Below the pieces are notes generated by a model. It searched no databases. It saw nothing but the letters and a program-made list of their open reading frames with translations, and was not told where the DNA came from. A DNA stretch of 30,453 bases from Acinetobacter sp. N54.MGS-139 (lineage in GTDB: Bacteria; Pseudomonadota; Gammaproteobacteria; Burkholderiales; Burkholderiaceae_F), in the NCBI GenBank assembly GCA_000980495.1, contig LARN01000049.1, positions 1 through 30,453 of the forward strand, read 5' to 3'. This document shows positions 13,726 to 21,335 of this stretch, one piece after another. Position 1 is the first letter of the stretch. The number at the start of each line of letters is the position of its first letter. The translations under genes and the position numbers were made by a program.

Positions 13726-16422
13726 ATGTCGTTAACAAACTCTGACAACAAAACGGCTTCCCCTTCTGATGAAGGAAAAACAGCTGTTTCTCAAGCGAGT
13801 GAAGAGACAACTCCTCATGAACATGAACACGGATGCGGCTGCCATCATCATGAAGCCGACCACGTTGAAAAATCCTGCGGCTGTGGTCATCATCATGGTG
13901 CAGAACATTGCGGCTGCAAGCATGAGGGTCACGATGAAGAACACCACTGCTGCTGTCACCATCATGAAGAAAAGCATGAAAAGTGCTGTCATGACCACGG
14001 TGAGGAAGGCCACGAACACTGCTGTGAACATGGTCACACTCATGAAGAAGGACATCATCATGACCACGATCACTGCTGCTGCGGTCATGATCACGAGCAT
14101 GTCGAAAACAGCATGGACACCGATTGGGATGTTTCAGGAGTTCATCCTTCTCAGTATCGCTTGCTCTTTTCTACCCTGGGCGCCATTGCCGGAGTTAAAG
14201 ATGTCGGTTTAAATCCCGACGGATTAAGGATTATTCATACACCTGAAGCTTTGCCTGTCATTAAACAAGCCTTCGAAGCGAACAATCTCAAACTTAAGAT
14301 GCGGACCAATGAGGGGAAAGAAACTACACAGATTCGAATCCAGCAGATGGACTGCCCCACTGAGGAAGGCCTGATTCGCAAAAAACTTAACGACATGAAA
14401 GGCGTGAGTGGTCTGCAATTCAATTTAATGAATCGTGTTCTTACTGTCTCTTATCCCAAAGGGATGCTTCCTGAGATTGTTGCTGCGATCAAATCTCTCG
14501 ATTACACCCCTGAAGTTCTGGAAGCAAACGAGAGACCGAAGCTCTCCGAATTCAAACCGACCAAGATTGCCTGGTGGAAGTACGTTCTCGGCATTGTTAT
14601 CGCACTTGGCTCGGAAGCCTGCGAGTACCTCAGCCTTCCTGATTGGCTCTCCATTGTCCTTGCTGTTGCCGCCATCGCTTTGGTCGGACTCGGTACTTAC
14701 AAAAAAGGCTTCATTGCTATCCGCAACCTGAATTTCAACATGAATGCCCTGATGGCGGTTGCGGTCACCGGCGCGGTTTTGATCGGCTCCTGGCCGGAAG
14801 CCGCAATGGTGATGGTTCTCTTCGAATTGTCAGAAGCCATTGAACAGATTTCGCTGGATCGTGCACGCGGTGCGATTCGCAGCCTCCTCTCTCTTGCTCC
14901 GCAAACCGCAAGAGTGGAAAAAGACGGAAACTTTATCGAAGTCCCCGCCAAGGAAATCAAGATTGGCGACGTCGTCCGTGTTGTTCCCGGTGAGCGTCTT
15001 CCCGTTGACGGCGTTGTTCTGTCCGGACAGACCTCGATCGACCAGTCCCCGATTACCGGCGAATCGATGCCGGTAGAGAAAAAACCGGAAGACAAAGTCT
15101 TTGCTGGCACTATTAATAAGAACGGCACGATTACTTATCGTGCAGAATCCGACGTCGACAACTCGATGCCTGCGCGAATTATTTCTGCCATTGAATCGGC
15201 CCAGAGCTCTCGTGCTCCCACACAGCGTTTTGTTGACAGCTTCGCCAAAGTCTATACGCCGACCGTGTTTGTGATTGCTGTTTTAACTGCCCTTATTCCT
15301 CCTCTCTTTATGGGCGGTGAATGGCTCGACTGGATTTATAAAGGCTTGACGATTCTTGTTATTGCCTGCCCTTGCGCCCTGGTTATTTCTACGCCGGTGA
15401 CGATCGTTTCCGGATTAGCAACCGCAGCTCGTCGGGGAATTTTGATTAAAGGCGGTGTATACCTTGAAAAAGGCAGAACACTGCAGAGCATCGCCTTTGA
15501 TAAGACAGGCACTTTGACCAAAGGCAAACCCGCTGTCATCACTTTTGAAAACGCCGGTGCCGGTTTGACGGACGAAGAAATTTTGGACTTGGCGACTGCT
15601 CTCGCCGTTCGCAATGATCATCCGGTCAGTAAAGCCGTGTCCGAGTATTCCGCTCAGCAGAAGCCGGCAGGACAAAAAGATGTTCATGGCTTTTATGCCG
15701 CTCCCGGACAAGGCGTGATCGGTGAAATCGACGGAACGGAATACTATCTCGGCAACATCAAGGGCCTCGACAAGTTCTACCTTAACGGCCCTGCAGTACG
15801 TGCCAAAGTGTCTGAACTGGCTGATCACGGCTACACGCCTTTGATCTTTGCTTCCTCTAAGAAAGTTCTGGCTTATTTCGGCGTTGCCGACAACATCAAG
15901 GAGAATGCTCCGGATGTGATCGGTCAGCTAAAAGACCTGGGCGTTAAGACCATTATGCTCACCGGTGATAACGAAAAGGCGGCTCGTCAGATTGCTGAAA
16001 AAGTCGGTGTGGACAGAGCTAAAGGAAATCTTCTTCCTGAAGATAAACAGTCCTTGGTCGACAGCATTGCCAAACGTGAAGTGATCGGTATGGTCGGTGA
16101 CGGCATTAATGATGCTCCTGCTCTTGCCCGTGCAGATATCGGTTTTGCCATGGGCGCAGCAGGAACGGATACGGCGATTGAAACCGCTGACGTTGCCCTG
16201 ATGGACGATGACCTTCGCAAGCTGCCCGAATTCATCAAGCTCTCAAAGAAGACTTTCCAGCTGTTGGTTGAAAACATTGTGATTGCTCTTTCGATCAAGC
16301 TTATCTTCTTTGTTCTGACACTCGCCGGTATCGGAACGATGTGGATGGCAGTATTTGCGGATACCGGAACTTGCCTCATTGTTGTGGCGAACGGGTTAAG
16401 AATGCTTCGCTGGAGAGGCTAA
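13726..16422 (+). CDS. zntA: Zn/Cd/Pb-exporting P1B-type ATPase with His/Cys-rich N-terminal extension
   Basis: Inner-membrane efflux pump for soft divalent metals, 898 residues against about 730 for E. coli ZntA. Residues 31-127 are an extension with 34 His and 16 Cys in 97 positions. About 135-185 looks like a degenerate HMA domain, and about 203-265 a second HMA domain whose motif is MDCPTEE, with one Cys (Cys210) instead of CxxC. The core is complete: ion-binding CPC at 548-550 (IACPCALVIS), phosphorylated Asp592 in DKTGTLT, TGDN and GDGINDAP in the catalytic domain, and the last-helix VFADTGTCLIV with the Asp of Zn/Cd pumps. The promoter upstream is of MerR type and the divergent merR completes the unit. 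No clear ribosome-binding site precedes the ATG. Zn, Cd or Pb cannot be separated by sequence. Confidence 0.93.
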   Translation: MSLTNSDNKTASPSDEGKTAVSQASEETTPHEHEHGCGCHHHEADHVEKSCGCGHHHGAEHCGCKHEGHDEEHHCCCHHHEEKHEKCCHDHGEEGHEHCCEHGHTHEEGHHHDHDHCCCGHDHEHVENSMDTDWDVSGVHPSQYRLLFSTLGAIAGVKDVGLNPDGLRIIHTPEALPVIKQAFEANNLKLKMRTNEGKETTQIRIQQMDCPTEEGLIRKKLNDMKGVSGLQFNLMNRVLTVSYPKGMLPEIVAAIKSLDYTPEVLEANERPKLSEFKPTKIAWWKYVLGIVIALGSEACEYLSLPDWLSIVLAVAAIALVGLGTYKKGFIAIRNLNFNMNALMAVAVTGAVLIGSWPEAAMVMVLFELSEAIEQISLDRARGAIRSLLSLAPQTARVEKDGNFIEVPAKEIKIGDVVRVVPGERLPVDGVVLSGQTSIDQSPITGESMPVEKKPEDKVFAGTINKNGTITYRAESDVDNSMPARIISAIESAQSSRAPTQRFVDSFAKVYTPTVFVIAVLTALIPPLFMGGEWLDWIYKGLTILVIACPCALVISTPVTIVSGLATAARRGILIKGGVYLEKGRTLQSIAFDKTGTLTKGKPAVITFENAGAGLTDEEILDLATALAVRNDHPVSKAVSEYSAQQKPAGQKDVHGFYAAPGQGVIGEIDGTEYYLGNIKGLDKFYLNGPAVRAKVSELADHGYTPLIFASSKKVLAYFGVADNIKENAPDVIGQLKDLGVKTIMLTGDNEKAARQIAEKVGVDRAKGNLLPEDKQSLVDSIAKREVIGMVGDGINDAPALARADIGFAMGAAGTDTAIETADVALMDDDLRKLPEFIKLSKKTFQLLVENIVIALSIKLIFFVLTLAGIGTMWMAVFADTGTCLIVVANGLRMLRWRG

Positions 16423-16489
16423 GCCAACTAGCTAGATTCAATAACAACAGTCGTCTTTCTGAAATATTGCAGTCTTAAGAGCATCTAGC

Positions 16490-16520
16490 AGAGGCCGGTC
16501 TCTGAACTATAACGGCCTCT
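16490..16520 (+). terminator. Terminator-like hairpin after the metal ATPase
   Basis: Perfect arms AGAGGCCG (16490-16497) and CGGCCTCT (16513-16520) with a 15-base loop, followed by a T/C-rich run (TTCTCGGTTTC). It lies 68 bases past the stop. The rest of 16423-16605 shows nothing else. Confidence 0.6.
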
Positions 16521-16605
16521 TTCTCGGTTTCTTCTTCGTCTCCGTAATCGTCTACCTTTCCCGGGCTCTGCTTCAGGAACAGGAGCACCGAGGAAAATAA
16601 AGACT

Positions 16606-16956
16606 TTACTCGTCAATGCCAAGAATTACAGCAAGTTTCCCAAGAACTTCCTCAATAATATATTGAGGAGCTGTTTCTATGAATCTTGCGTTTCGCTCCA
16701 CAGGATCGACAGCTTTTATTTGATCGCTGATGACGACGCCCTGTGTCTTAAGGCCGGTTCCTATCAAAGAAACTGTAAAACCCAAAGTGCGGTTTAAGTT
16801 TGCACCTTGAGAAATCGGGACACAAATGAAATGTCCAACCATCCGGTTCACTTCTTTAGGAGAAAGAACCAAGGCCGGGCGCGTTCCCTTCTGTTCGGTA
16901 CCGACAGATGGCTCGAAGTCAATCCAGACGATATCGCCTCGATCAAAAGTTCTCAT
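16606..16956 (-). CDS. mazF: MazF/PemK-family mRNA endonuclease toxin
   Basis: 116-residue toxin that would cleave mRNA at specific short sequences and arrest growth. It starts with the family signature RGDIVWIDFEPSVGTEQKGTRPALVLS (read here as RGDIVWIDF, then GTEQKGTRPALV), followed by VGHFICVPIS and a GVVISDQIKAVD stretch that carries the conserved Ser-Asp-Gln-Ile/Val and Asp of MazF. The conserved Arg in KGTRPALV is present, so the toxin looks active. Its ATG overlaps the antitoxin stop by four bases (ATGA), the standard order antitoxin-toxin. The cleavage sequence cannot be predicted. Confidence 0.93.
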   Translation of the reverse strand: MRTFDRGDIVWIDFEPSVGTEQKGTRPALVLSPKEVNRMVGHFICVPISQGANLNRTLGFTVSLIGTGLKTQGVVISDQIKAVDPVERNARFIETAPQYIIEEVLGKLAVILGIDE

Positions 16957-17225
16957 AGCAACTCACCCCCGGCAGGCTTTGCGTGAAGCCAACTTCTGTC
17001 TTTATCCAGCTCAGCTTGAATGAGCTTCTGCTCTTCAAGCAGTTGGTTCAGATCATATTTTGGAAGTGTTCTGCGCTTCTTTTGTCTGGACTCAATAATC
17101 AGCTTGCCGTCGTCAAATGTGTATTCAACAGTATCGCCTTCTTTTGCATTCAAAAGTTCAAGCAAAGTTTTAGGAATCGTGGCAACAACAGAACCCCCGA
17201 CTCTTCTTAATGTCAGAGAAGCCAT
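16953..17225 (-). CDS. mazE: MazE/AbrB-type antitoxin
   Basis: 90-residue antitoxin. Residues 1-45 form a SpoVT/AbrB swapped-hairpin DNA-binding domain (SLTLRRVGGSVVATIPKTLL, then AKEGDTVEYTFDDGKLII). Residues 46-90 are charged and likely disordered, the part that would wrap the MazF dimer. GGAGA stands seven bases before the ATG. The 4-base overlap with mazF supports coupled translation and autoregulation through the AT-rich region upstream, where TTATCT repeats and a TATAAT box are seen. Confidence 0.92.
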   Translation of the reverse strand: MASLTLRRVGGSVVATIPKTLLELLNAKEGDTVEYTFDDGKLIIESRQKKRRTLPKYDLNQLLEEQKLIQAELDKDRSWLHAKPAGGELL

Positions 17226-17789
17226 ATCTTTCTCCTAAAGATAATTTTTAGATAACAAATATTATACAGAAAGGAAACAATATAAAACTGCGCACCAAGC
17301 AGAAGCTCCTTCAGCAGCAAAAGAAACTGTGAACAATCCGGCTTATCTCAGTGGTCTTCAATTACCAGTCCGTGGAAATTTGAAGTCGGTGTCAAAGGCT
17401 ATGCCTGTAAGAGATGCGGCGTAGCTGGTGAAGCAAGAGTCCAACTCGACTAGAAAACCCTACTTCCGTTGTAACGGTATGGACGTAAATTTTCAAGTCC
17501 TTTTTCATTTAAATTGGAAGGAGTTTTTTTTTCATCCGGATTAGAGGAAAAATCAAAACCAATCCTGGAAACGCTTTCGTGGTTATTCTGGCGGAAGATT
17601 CTTTTTTGACGGTAATTCAAGCAGTTAGTTAGCAAAGCGCTCTGAATGGGTTATTAGTCTTACTCCGTTGAAACACTTAAGTACAAGTACCAAGAATTTG
17701 CGTCTAAAATGAAACCATCCTTCAGCAGGCGTATGACTAAATTTGTTTAGGCAACCTGTTGATTTCATTTATTTTCTCTAGGAGAATCT
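17226..17789. other. Intergenic region between mazE and the flavoprotein gene
   Basis: 564 bases without an intact gene. Near mazE there is a minus-strand TATAAT at 17261-17266 and two direct TTATCT hexamers (17238-17256 on the minus strand) that may bind MazEF. A plus-strand open frame without start (17286-17453) is described separately. A minus-strand open frame 17450-17635 has only a TTG start and no ribosome-binding site. Upstream of the flavoprotein, TTGAAA at 17668-17673 and AAGAAT at 17692-17697 (18-base spacing) form a weak promoter candidate. Confidence 0.45.
17286..17453 (+). pseudogene. Possible remnant of a zinc-ribbon protein gene (C-terminal end)
   Basis: Following an in-frame TAA at 17283, 55 codons stay open to TAG at 17451. 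No start codon lies within. The encoded end reads PWKFEVGVKGYACKRCG followed by VAGEARVQLD; the YACKRCG segment has the look of half a zinc ribbon, and an earlier Cys occurs at KRNCEQSG. It may be the decayed 3' end of a deleted gene or chance. Confidence is low because it is short and no homologue was checked. Confidence 0.25.
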
Positions 17790-19553
17790 ATGAGAATCGT
17801 TAAGCTCAGCGCAGCTATTCTTACTGCGTTATTCCTCTCCGCTACAGCTACAGCCGCTACCGTTACTCAGGAAGGTTCCGGTATCGGTAAAGACGGTGAA
17901 ATCAAAGTCAAAGTTGTATTTGAAGACGGCAAAATCAAGAACGTCGACATTCTTAAACAACAGGAAAATCCTGTTTTGTCTCAGAAGGTTTTTACGGACC
18001 TTAAAGATGAAATTGTTAAGACGGATTCCGCTGACCTTGATGTCATTGCCGGAGCGACATACTCTTCCCTTGGTTTGCTTGCTGCAGTAAAAGACGCTGC
18101 ACAAAAAGCCGGAATTACTTTGAAGAAAGTAGAGAAAAAAGCAGTTAAGGCCCAAGTCGCAATTCCTGCCGAACGTAATTATGACGTCGTCGTGGTCGGT
18201 GCCGGCGGTGCAGGCTTTGCCGCCGCTTTAACAGCTAAAGCCCTGGGCGTATCCGTTATTCTCCTGGAAAAAATGCCTCAGGTCGGCGGTAACTCTTTGA
18301 TTTCCGGCGCAGAAATGAATGTGGCACAAAGCTGGATTCAAAAAGAACTCGGCATTAAAGATTCTCCGGAACTGCACGCTCAAGATACCCTCAAGGGCGG
18401 CGATTACAAGGGCGACCCCGCTGTTGTCGAAACCATGACGCACGGTGCATTGCCCGCAGCTGAATGGCTGAAGAACACTGTCGGTATCAGATATGAACCG
18501 CATAACCTCTTCCAGTTCGGCGGAAACTCCGTTAAACGCGCTCTGATTCCTGTCGGTCAGACCGGAACCGAATACATTACAAAACTTTCTGCTTTGGCTC
18601 AGAAAGAAAAGATTCCTGTCGTCACCGGCATGAAAGCTGTTGCTTTGATTAAGAACAAAGACGGCCGCGTAGTCGGTGTGAGCTGCGAATCGAACGGCAA
18701 GAAGTATGATTTCTACGCTAAGGGCGGCATTATCTTGGCAACAGGCGGATTCGGTGCCAATGCAGCCATGGTTAAGAAATACAACCCGAGCCTCGACGAA
18801 CGCTTCAAGACGACGGACGCTCCGGGAACTACCGGTGAAGCACTTTACATGGCTCAGAAAGCCGGCGCTGAATTGGTCAACATGCAGTACATCCAGACCT
18901 ATCCGATTTGTGACCCGATTTCCGGCGTGATCGAGCTGATTGCCGACGCAAGATTTGACGGAGCCATCCTTATTAATCAGGAAGGCAAACGCTTCGTCGA
19001 AGAACTTCAGCGCCGTGACGTGATTTCTCACGCTATTCTTAATCAGCCGGGTTCTTACTGCTATGTCCTTTGGAACGACAATATCGGCAAGATCTCCAAT
19101 ACCGTTAAGGCTCATCCGGAAGAATACGAAACCTTCACAAAACAGGGCGTTATGCACACCGCTGACAACCTGAAAGAAGTTGCTGACTTCTTCAAGATTC
19201 CGTATGACAATCTCAAAGCCACTGTGGATCGTGTCAGCCAGATGGCTAAAGACGGCGGCAAAGACTTAGACTTCCACAACCGCGGCGGTCTGAAAGATTT
19301 GTCGACCGGCAAGTACTACATCATCAAGGCTGTTCCTTCGATTCACCATACGATGGGCGGCGTCCGCATCAATCCGAAGGCTGAAGCACTCGATAAGAAC
19401 GGTAAACCCGTTCCCGGTCTTTATGCTGCCGGCGAAGTTACGGGCTGCACTCATGGTACGAACCGTTTAGGCGGCAATGCCTACACCGACATTATGGTCT
19501 TCGGCCGTATTGCAGGTGAACAGGCTGCACAAGCGGCCAAGGCTACGAAATAA
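17790..19553 (+). CDS. Secreted FMN-FAD flavoprotein reductase (fumarate/urocanate reductase-like), no heme domain
   Basis: Periplasmic terminal reductase, 587 aa. Residues 1-23 form a Sec signal peptide (cleavage after TATA). About 25-110 form an FMN-binding domain with a covalent flavinylation motif D...GAT (residues 84-90, DVIAGATYSS), which ApbE would modify. About 125-587 form the FAD-binding reductase: dinucleotide site VVVVGAGGAGFAAAL, GGNS in MPQVGGNSLISGAE, active-site Arg candidates in GKRFVEELQRRD, HHTMGGVRI, and the C-terminal signature HGTNRLGGNAYTD. There is no CxxCH, so unlike Shewanella Fcc3 it carries no heme and needs a separate electron donor. Fumarate, urocanate, a cinnamate or another enoate are all possible acceptors. 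AGGAGA precedes the ATG. No adjacent cytochrome or ApbE gene is present, and a strong terminator follows. Confidence 0.92.
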   Translation: MRIVKLSAAILTALFLSATATAATVTQEGSGIGKDGEIKVKVVFEDGKIKNVDILKQQENPVLSQKVFTDLKDEIVKTDSADLDVIAGATYSSLGLLAAVKDAAQKAGITLKKVEKKAVKAQVAIPAERNYDVVVVGAGGAGFAAALTAKALGVSVILLEKMPQVGGNSLISGAEMNVAQSWIQKELGIKDSPELHAQDTLKGGDYKGDPAVVETMTHGALPAAEWLKNTVGIRYEPHNLFQFGGNSVKRALIPVGQTGTEYITKLSALAQKEKIPVVTGMKAVALIKNKDGRVVGVSCESNGKKYDFYAKGGIILATGGFGANAAMVKKYNPSLDERFKTTDAPGTTGEALYMAQKAGAELVNMQYIQTYPICDPISGVIELIADARFDGAILINQEGKRFVEELQRRDVISHAILNQPGSYCYVLWNDNIGKISNTVKAHPEEYETFTKQGVMHTADNLKEVADFFKIPYDNLKATVDRVSQMAKDGGKDLDFHNRGGLKDLSTGKYYIIKAVPSIHHTMGGVRINPKAEALDKNGKPVPGLYAAGEVTGCTHGTNRLGGNAYTDIMVFGRIAGEQAAQAAKATK

Positions 19554-19561
19554 AAAATTGA

Positions 19562-19581
19562 GGCCGGCATTGCTGCCGGCC
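19562..19581 (+). other. Stem-loop immediately after the flavoprotein gene
   Basis: Perfect arms GGCCGGC (19562-19568) and GCCGGCC (19575-19581) with loop ATTGCT, starting nine bases after the stop. No T-run follows; it may stabilise the mRNA end ahead of the true terminator at 19592-19615. Confidence 0.6.
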
Positions 19582-19591
19582 CCATGCCTAC

Positions 19592-19615
19592 AAGCGATCT
19601 TCGGGTCGCTTTTTT
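19592..19615 (+). terminator. Rho-independent terminator of the flavoprotein gene
   Basis: Stem AAGCGATC (19592-19599) and GGTCGCTT (19604-19611), one wobble, closing a TTCG tetraloop, with a run of six T to 19615. The last bases overlap the stop of the convergent minus-strand gene. Confidence 0.92.
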
Positions 19616-20081
19616 ATTGGATTTCACTGAGCCGAGCCATTCTGATCTGGTTGCGAATCCAGGAAGAGCCGCCTAAAACTTTAAGTTTTTCTTTGTCTTC
19701 TTCCGTCAGCAGAATCGTTGTGCGAATTAACGGCTTGTCGTCTAAGCTCGGACGACCTCTTTTAGCCAGAGCCCACTGGAGATCCAAAGTGCTTTCCAAG
19801 TCGCCTTTATTCTCATTTTCTTTGTTCAGGAAAGAGGCAAGTTTGAGAATGTCGGGCTGAAGAGAAGCCAAAGCATCTTTGAAGTTTTCTCTTTCCTTTG
19901 TAGTGAAGGATTCGCAGTCGATCGGGAAAATTTCTTTTTCAGTCACTTTGGCAGAGCCGAAGCAGCCGGCTTTGCTGAAAAAGTAAGCGTAGTAAGCGCG
20001 GTCATCACCGATGAAGTCGGTGTCATTGCGGCGAAGTTCGACACGGACATCAACACTGTTCTTCTTTAATGTAATCGTCAT
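19614..20081 (-). CDS. Unrecognised protein with basic RHH-like C-terminal module
   Basis: 155 residues, function unknown. The N-terminal half (1-90) has strand-rich sequence VDVRVELRRND and AYYAYFFSKAG and no recognised domain. The C-terminal part (107-150) reads KRGRPSLDD, then TTILLTEEDKEKLKVLGG, then SSWIRNQIRMAR. That segment aligns with residues 35-60 of the UmuD-like protein at 11938-12552 (TTILLT, LGGSSW and R.QI identical), so both seem to carry one basic plus ribbon-helix-helix-like DNA-binding module, here at the end of the chain. AGGTGA stands seven bases before the ATG. The gene stands alone, convergent with the flavoprotein and divergent from the Dus gene. A regulatory or plasmid-partition-like role would be inference. 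Confidence 0.75.
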   Translation of the reverse strand: MTITLKKNSVDVRVELRRNDTDFIGDDRAYYAYFFSKAGCFGSAKVTEKEIFPIDCESFTTKERENFKDALASLQPDILKLASFLNKENENKGDLESTLDLQWALAKRGRPSLDDKPLIRTTILLTEEDKEKLKVLGGSSWIRNQIRMARLSEIQ

Positions 20082-20217
20082 TTCGTTTCACCTGACAAGC
20101 AATTGAATTTCGATATGCATATAATAATATTGTCCATATAAAAATAAAATAGATACGCACTTAATAAATGAAACTAATTGTAAATCCATCCTTATTTTTT
20201 CTTTGTGAAAAGAAATT

Positions 20218-20240
20218 CGGACTTTTGATGTCCGGTTTTT
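20218..20240 (+). terminator. Orphan terminator-like hairpin
   Basis: CGGAC (20218-20222) and GTCCG (20230-20234) with a seven-base loop and then G plus five T. No plus-strand gene precedes it between 19616 and here, so it could end a small leader or non-coding RNA from the 20082-20217 region, or be chance. Confidence 0.4.
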
Positions 20241-20340
20241 ATGAAGTTTAGAAAAACTTTCACACGCAATACGCTTTGTTTTAGAAGGATTTTTTCTCAG
20301 GCTCGACTAGAATGACACCTTCGAATAAGGATGGCAAGAA

Positions 20341-21318
20341 ATGAATGGTCAGTTATTAGCAGCGGCTCCGATGGAAGGTCTTACGACAGCGGTATTTCGT
20401 CGTTTGCACCATCAGTATTTCGGAGGAACTGACCTTTACTACATTCCTTTCATTACGCCAACCGTTGAACCTAAATTCACGGACCGACATCTCAAGGAGC
20501 TTTCTCCTGAAGTAAATGCCGGTATTCCGGTGGTTCCTCAGCTTTTGAGCAACCGTTCTGCTGATTTCATCTGGGCCGCTAAAGCTCTTCAGGATTTGGG
20601 CTATAAAGAAGTCAACCTTAACCTCGGCTGCCCTTCCGGCACCGTTGTAGCCAAAGGAAAAGGTTCAGGTTTTTTAAGAGATCTCTACGCATTGGAACGT
20701 TTCCTGGATGAAATTTTCAGTGCCGGGATTACTGTACCGATTTCTATCAAGACAAGGCTCGGATGGGCGAACACGGAAGAGTTCGGAGACATCCTCAATT
20801 TATATAAAAAATATCCGCTTTCTTTTTTGATTGTTCACATGCGTTTGAAGACGGATCAATACAAAGGAGAAGTTAGGAAGGAAGCGCTTCTTGAGCATCT
20901 CGACGAAATCCCGTTCCCTCTGGGCGTAAACGGAGACATGATCACAACGGCCGACATGACGGATTTCTCTAAAACATTCCGCGAGCCTAAGATGCTCATG
21001 GTCGGCCGTGCACTGATGGCCGATCCGGCTCTCTTCCGTAAATATAAAGGCGGTCCGGCTGCCAGCCTCGAAGAAATTAAAAATTTCACGACCGCTCTTT
21101 TCGATGCTTATACGGAAGCCTTCCAGAACCGTCGAAATGCCATGATGCGCATGAAAGAGTTTTGGTTTTTCCAAGCTAATCTCTTTGAAGAAAATCCGAA
21201 GGCTTTTAAAAATATCTTTAAAAGCAAAACAGAAGAAGACTTTTTGGCTGCCATTGAAGAAATTGAAGCGGGTCGTCTTTTGACGGACGCCCGCTTCGGT
21301 TGGAAAAAGCCGTTGTAA
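20341..21318 (+). CDS. tRNA-dihydrouridine synthase family protein
   Basis: FMN-dependent reductase that makes dihydrouridine in tRNA. The TIM barrel begins with LLAAAPMEGLTTAVFRRL (FMN-binding APMEG). The catalytic Cys is in NLNLGCPSGTVVAKGKGSGFL, near residue 104. KTRLGW and GVNGDM are also typical, as is MVGRALMADPALF for the phosphate-binding end. The usual HGRT motif of Dus enzymes reads VHMRLKTDQYKG here, so the loop after the barrel strand is divergent. Length 325 aa is normal. The subgroup (DusA, B or C) is not clear and the sequence resembles more distant, Gram-positive-like members. AAGGA is ten bases before the ATG. It is convergent with pstA with 17 bases between, and no terminator is seen there. 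Confidence 0.88.
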   Translation: MNGQLLAAAPMEGLTTAVFRRLHHQYFGGTDLYYIPFITPTVEPKFTDRHLKELSPEVNAGIPVVPQLLSNRSADFIWAAKALQDLGYKEVNLNLGCPSGTVVAKGKGSGFLRDLYALERFLDEIFSAGITVPISIKTRLGWANTEEFGDILNLYKKYPLSFLIVHMRLKTDQYKGEVRKEALLEHLDEIPFPLGVNGDMITTADMTDFSKTFREPKMLMVGRALMADPALFRKYKGGPAASLEEIKNFTTALFDAYTEAFQNRRNAMMRMKEFWFFQANLFEENPKAFKNIFKSKTEEDFLAAIEEIEAGRLLTDARFGWKKPL

Positions 21319-21335
21319 CCGACTCTAAGAATTTG

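Noticed and set aside
13732..14212. Open frames on both strands over the His/Cys-rich region (Met/Val/Ala-rich or Met/Thr-rich products)
   Set aside because: They are reading-frame shadows of the CAT/CAC/TGC-rich codons; their composition follows from that bias and they have no motifs.
17450..17635. 61-codon minus-strand open frame near the zinc-ribbon remnant
   Set aside because: Only a TTG start, no ribosome-binding site, no motif; may be a decayed fragment but cannot be supported.
18228..19157. 309-codon open frame on the minus strand inside the flavoprotein gene
   Set aside because: Fully antisense to a gene with intact family motifs, no ribosome-binding site, and Phe/Val/Asn-rich composition typical of reverse-complement coding shadow.
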